A DNA stretch of 8,334 bases, from NCBI GenBank assembly GCA_009776905.1, contig WRMX01000091.1, positions 4,497-12,830 on the forward strand. Direction: 5' to 3'. The stretch comes from Oscillospiraceae bacterium. Lineage in GTDB: Bacteria > Bacillota > Clostridia > Oscillospirales > Oscillospiraceae. Position numbers and translations under genes: made by a program. A model generated the notes under the pieces. That model saw nothing but the letters and a program-made list of their open reading frames with translations. It was not told the origin of the DNA and made no database searches. Of the stretch, positions 6,381 to 8,334 are shown piece after piece (positions within the stretch are counted from its first letter, which is position 1; every line of letters begins with the position of its first letter).

Positions 6381-7604
6381 TTATTCGAGGTCGGCTTCTT
6401 TGATCCAGCGCTTGTTGGTCGGGAGAGTCAATGCGAGGCAGATGATCGCGAGAATGACGGGAATCGCGCCGACTTTATAAATGAACGAATATGTCGATCT
6501 CGCATATACAAGGCCGCCCAGGTAGGGGCCGAGGAAGAGCCCCATGTCTATGCCCATATACATCGTGTTTGTCGCGACGCCTCGGAGAAGCGCGGGCGTG
6601 GCCTGCATCCCCAGCGCCTGGAGCGACGGCTGCGACGCGCCGTATCCCAATGCCGCGAGGATGGCGCCGATCATCGCAACCGGCAGAGATTTGCTCGATC
6701 CGATGATCACCATTGCAAGCGCGAAAACGATTAGAGCGGGAAATACTATTCTATTGATCCCGACTTTGTTTGTCAGATAGCCGCATATCGGCCTCGACAC
6801 CGCCAATGCTGCCGCCAATACAAGATAGAACAGGCTTGCTCCGCCAATGCCCTGTTCTTTTGTAAATTCGAATATATACGTGTTGATCAACGCATATGCT
6901 GCCATCAGCAATAATAGCACGATTGCTGCGGGCAGCGCTTTAATCGTAAATATGCTTTTGTACCATACGCCGACGTCGGCGAGCTGCTCTTTTGTTTTTT
7001 TGTCGGGAGCGATGAGATAGGATGGGATTACCGACAGTATGAATATCACCGTTCCGAAAAGGAACAGCAGAGTGTAGCCCAGGCTTTCGCTTTTGAGGGT
7101 TGTGCCGAAACCGAGGATTGTTGCTCCGACGGAGGGCGCGACCGCGTTGCCTATTGCGCCGCCGATTCCGTATATGCCGAGGCCATACGCGAGCTTGTCT
7201 GGAGGCAGGTGGTCTGCTGAGAGGGCAAGGAGAAGCGGCCCGACGAGGCTGTATTGGGCGCCGCTGAAAAACCTGAATATCATAAATGCCGGGACGCTGT
7301 GAAATATGGCGTACCCGGTATTTGCAATTGCGCCCAGCAGGAAGACGACGATCAGGAGCTTGCGTTTGTCGAGTTTTGTCATCGCGGGCCCGGCGAACGG
7401 GTGGCAGGCGAACGATATTATGAAAAACATTCCCGAAAGGAAGCCTGTCATTTCGGGGGTGGTGTCCAGATATTTGGTGTATGACGCGACGAGCGGGTTG
7501 ACCGATGCGTGGCCAAGGCATAGCGTCAAGTTCGCTATGACTATGCATATGAAGCTTTTGTTCCACATGGTCGTTGGCGCGGTCATTCCCCGCTGTTCGT
7601 TCAA
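6381..7604 (-). CDS. Major facilitator superfamily transporter, 12 TM
   Basis: Inner-membrane secondary transporter of 407 residues; the substrate is unknown, and a drug or metabolite exporter is the usual guess for such MFS_1 proteins. Twelve hydrophobic segments can be read, six at about residues 16-200 and six at about 217-395. They are separated by a charged central loop (PDKKTKEQLADVG). The loop 2-3 motif A is degenerate (GPAMTKLDKRK) and its counterpart in loop 8-9 is GYLTNKVGINR. TTG 7604 is chosen as start because a near-perfect Shine-Dalgarno ends just before it. GTG 7613 would lie inside that site, and ATG 7586 has only GGGGA directly abutting. It follows the RluA-type gene by 14 bases, so the two form an operon. 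It converges on argS with a 74-base gap. Confidence 0.92.
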   Translation of the reverse strand: MNEQRGMTAPTTMWNKSFICIVIANLTLCLGHASVNPLVASYTKYLDTTPEMTGFLSGMFFIISFACHPFAGPAMTKLDKRKLLIVVFLLGAIANTGYAIFHSVPAFMIFRFFSGAQYSLVGPLLLALSADHLPPDKLAYGLGIYGIGGAIGNAVAPSVGATILGFGTTLKSESLGYTLLFLFGTVIFILSVIPSYLIAPDKKTKEQLADVGVWYKSIFTIKALPAAIVLLLLMAAYALINTYIFEFTKEQGIGGASLFYLVLAAALAVSRPICGYLTNKVGINRIVFPALIVFALAMVIIGSSKSLPVAMIGAILAALGYGASQPSLQALGMQATPALLRGVATNTMYMGIDMGLFLGPYLGGLVYARSTYSFIYKVGAIPVILAIICLALTLPTNKRWIKEADLE

Positions 7605-7618
7605 TAGGATCACCTACC
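7605..7618 (-). promoter_or_regulatory. Extended Shine-Dalgarno coupling the RluA-type and MFS genes
   Basis: On the - strand the gap reads GGTAGGTGATCC then TA before TTG. AGGTGATCC is an unbroken nine-base complement to the usual 16S rRNA 3' end (GGATCACCTCC), and AAGG one base upstream extends it. It begins at the stop codon TAA of the upstream gene, so terminating ribosomes could reinitiate on the transporter. Confidence 0.65.
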
Positions 7619-8334
7619 TTATGGAAAGTATTTGTCGGCGAATGGTATGTTCTTAATCGTGAATGTTTTATTGTCGAGATATTGCAACAGGCCTGCGTCC
7701 GTTTTATAGGCGAAGGCAAGTTTATATGAGCATAGCGACTGGTATTTCTCGCCATATGGTTTGTTCAAGCGCTCGCTGCCGTATTTTCCGTCGCCGAGCA
7801 GGGGGTGGCCTATTTCCGCGAGCTGCGCGCGGATCTGGTGCGTGCGGCCTGTCAGAAGGCGGCATTCGAGGAGCGACAATTGCCCGGAGGTTTTGATCGT
7901 TTTATACTCTGTGATCGCTGTCTTTGACCCGGGAGTCGCGCTCTTTTTTATATAGACGACGTTTTTTGTTGAGTCTTTGAATATTTGGTTTTCCAGCGTG
8001 CCCGAGGGGGGCGAGGGTGTTCCGTGGACCGCCGCGAGGTAGTATTTGTCGATTTCGCGGAGTTTGATTTTTTCGTTTATTATGCGCAATGATTCGGCGT
8101 TTTTAGCGGCTATGACTATGCCGGAGGTGTTGCGGTCGATTCTGTTGCATAATGCGGGGGCGAAGGAGTGTTCCTCTTGCGGGCGCCATTGGCCTTTTTG
8201 GTATAGGTAGGCTTGTATGTGGGAGATCAGGGTGTCGCGCTCGGCGGGTGCGGCGGTTTTGGTGGGGGTGCTTGCGGCCGCGGCGGTGGGTGGGGTGCTT
8301 GCGGTTGCGGTGGTGGGTGGGGTGCTTGCGGGTG
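7619..8334 (-). CDS. RluA-family 23S rRNA pseudouridine synthase, N-terminus outside window
   Basis: Isomerises specific uridines in RNA, most likely 23S rRNA, to pseudouridine. The 237 codons visible hold the catalytic domain and the complete C-terminus. The catalytic Asp is at 8135-8137 in ALCNRIDRNTSGIVIAAKN (the HRLD-type motif, with NRID as in clostridial relatives). It is followed by IDKYYLAAVHG, then CRLLTGRTHQIRAQL and GHPLLGDGKYG. The open frame continues past TTG 8089 to the right edge, so that codon is not the start. The missing part should contain the S4 domain and the VNKP strand. Between that and DTLISHIQAYLYQKG lies a Thr/Pro/Ala/Ser-rich insert of at least 30 residues, not typical of the family. 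The exact paralogue (RluB, C or D type) cannot be told. Confidence 0.9.
   Translation of the reverse strand, partial: PASTPPTTATASTPPTAAAASTPTKTAAPAERDTLISHIQAYLYQKGQWRPQEEHSFAPALCNRIDRNTSGIVIAAKNAESLRIINEKIKLREIDKYYLAAVHGTPSPPSGTLENQIFKDSTKNVVYIKKSATPGSKTAITEYKTIKTSGQLSLLECRLLTGRTHQIRAQLAEIGHPLLGDGKYGSERLNKPYGEKYQSLCSYKLAFAYKTDAGLLQYLDNKTFTIKNIPFADKYFP
8254..8334 (-). repeat. 27-bp in-frame tandem repeat inside the RluA-type gene
   Basis: Units at 8254-8280, 8281-8307 and 8308-8334 align without gaps. The last two match at 25 of 27 positions and the first two at 20 of 27. All share GGGGTGCTTGCGG on the + strand. The period is nine codons, giving units of the type ASTPPT plus Ala/Thr on the coding strand. 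The array runs off the window, so the copy number is a minimum. The + strand carries several runs of three to five G. Confidence 0.9.

Noticed and set aside
7611..7613. GTG start for the MFS gene at 7613
   Set aside because: The GTG lies inside the predicted Shine-Dalgarno sequence; TTG 7604 has ideal spacing from it.

Overview
The window reads as chromosomal DNA of an anaerobic Gram-positive bacterium, most likely an uncultured member of the Clostridia. The reasons are the pairing of a DUF1934 (YwiB-type) gene with argS, the Clostridia-like style of the ArgS, RluA-family and hybrid-kinase sequences, and moderately high GC with frequent GCG/GGC codons. I assigned this by recognising families, not by any search.

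Layout: four genes run on the + strand. They are a soluble tripartite hybrid histidine kinase (56-2734), glutamate racemase murI (2857-3900), a small DUF1934 beta-barrel protein (4063-4482) and arginyl-tRNA synthetase argS (4606-6306). Two genes run on the - strand and converge on argS: an RluA-family pseudouridine synthase, cut by the right edge (7619-8334), followed 14 bases later by a 12-TM major facilitator transporter (6381-7604). No mobile element, CRISPR array, rRNA or tRNA is visible.

The gene content is ordinary housekeeping plus one sensor. What stands out is low-complexity and repetitive DNA between and inside genes. A 25-26 bp degenerate tandem repeat lies between the kinase and murI. 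A 57-residue Gly/Ala insert and a second insert of about 27 residues lie inside MurI. A 48-bp triplicate repeat follows murI. A 27-bp repeat encodes a Thr/Pro/Ala/Ser insert inside the RluA-type enzyme. A 23-bp exact repeat lies on both sides of argS. The insert repeats keep the reading frame, and catalytic motifs on both sides are intact. The G-rich tracts are G-rich on the + strand whichever strand is coding, which hints at a strand-oriented expansion process rather than selection on protein.

No new multi-gene defence or biosynthetic system is evident. The best leads are the insert-bearing essential enzymes and the altered ArgS HIGH motif (TIGN).
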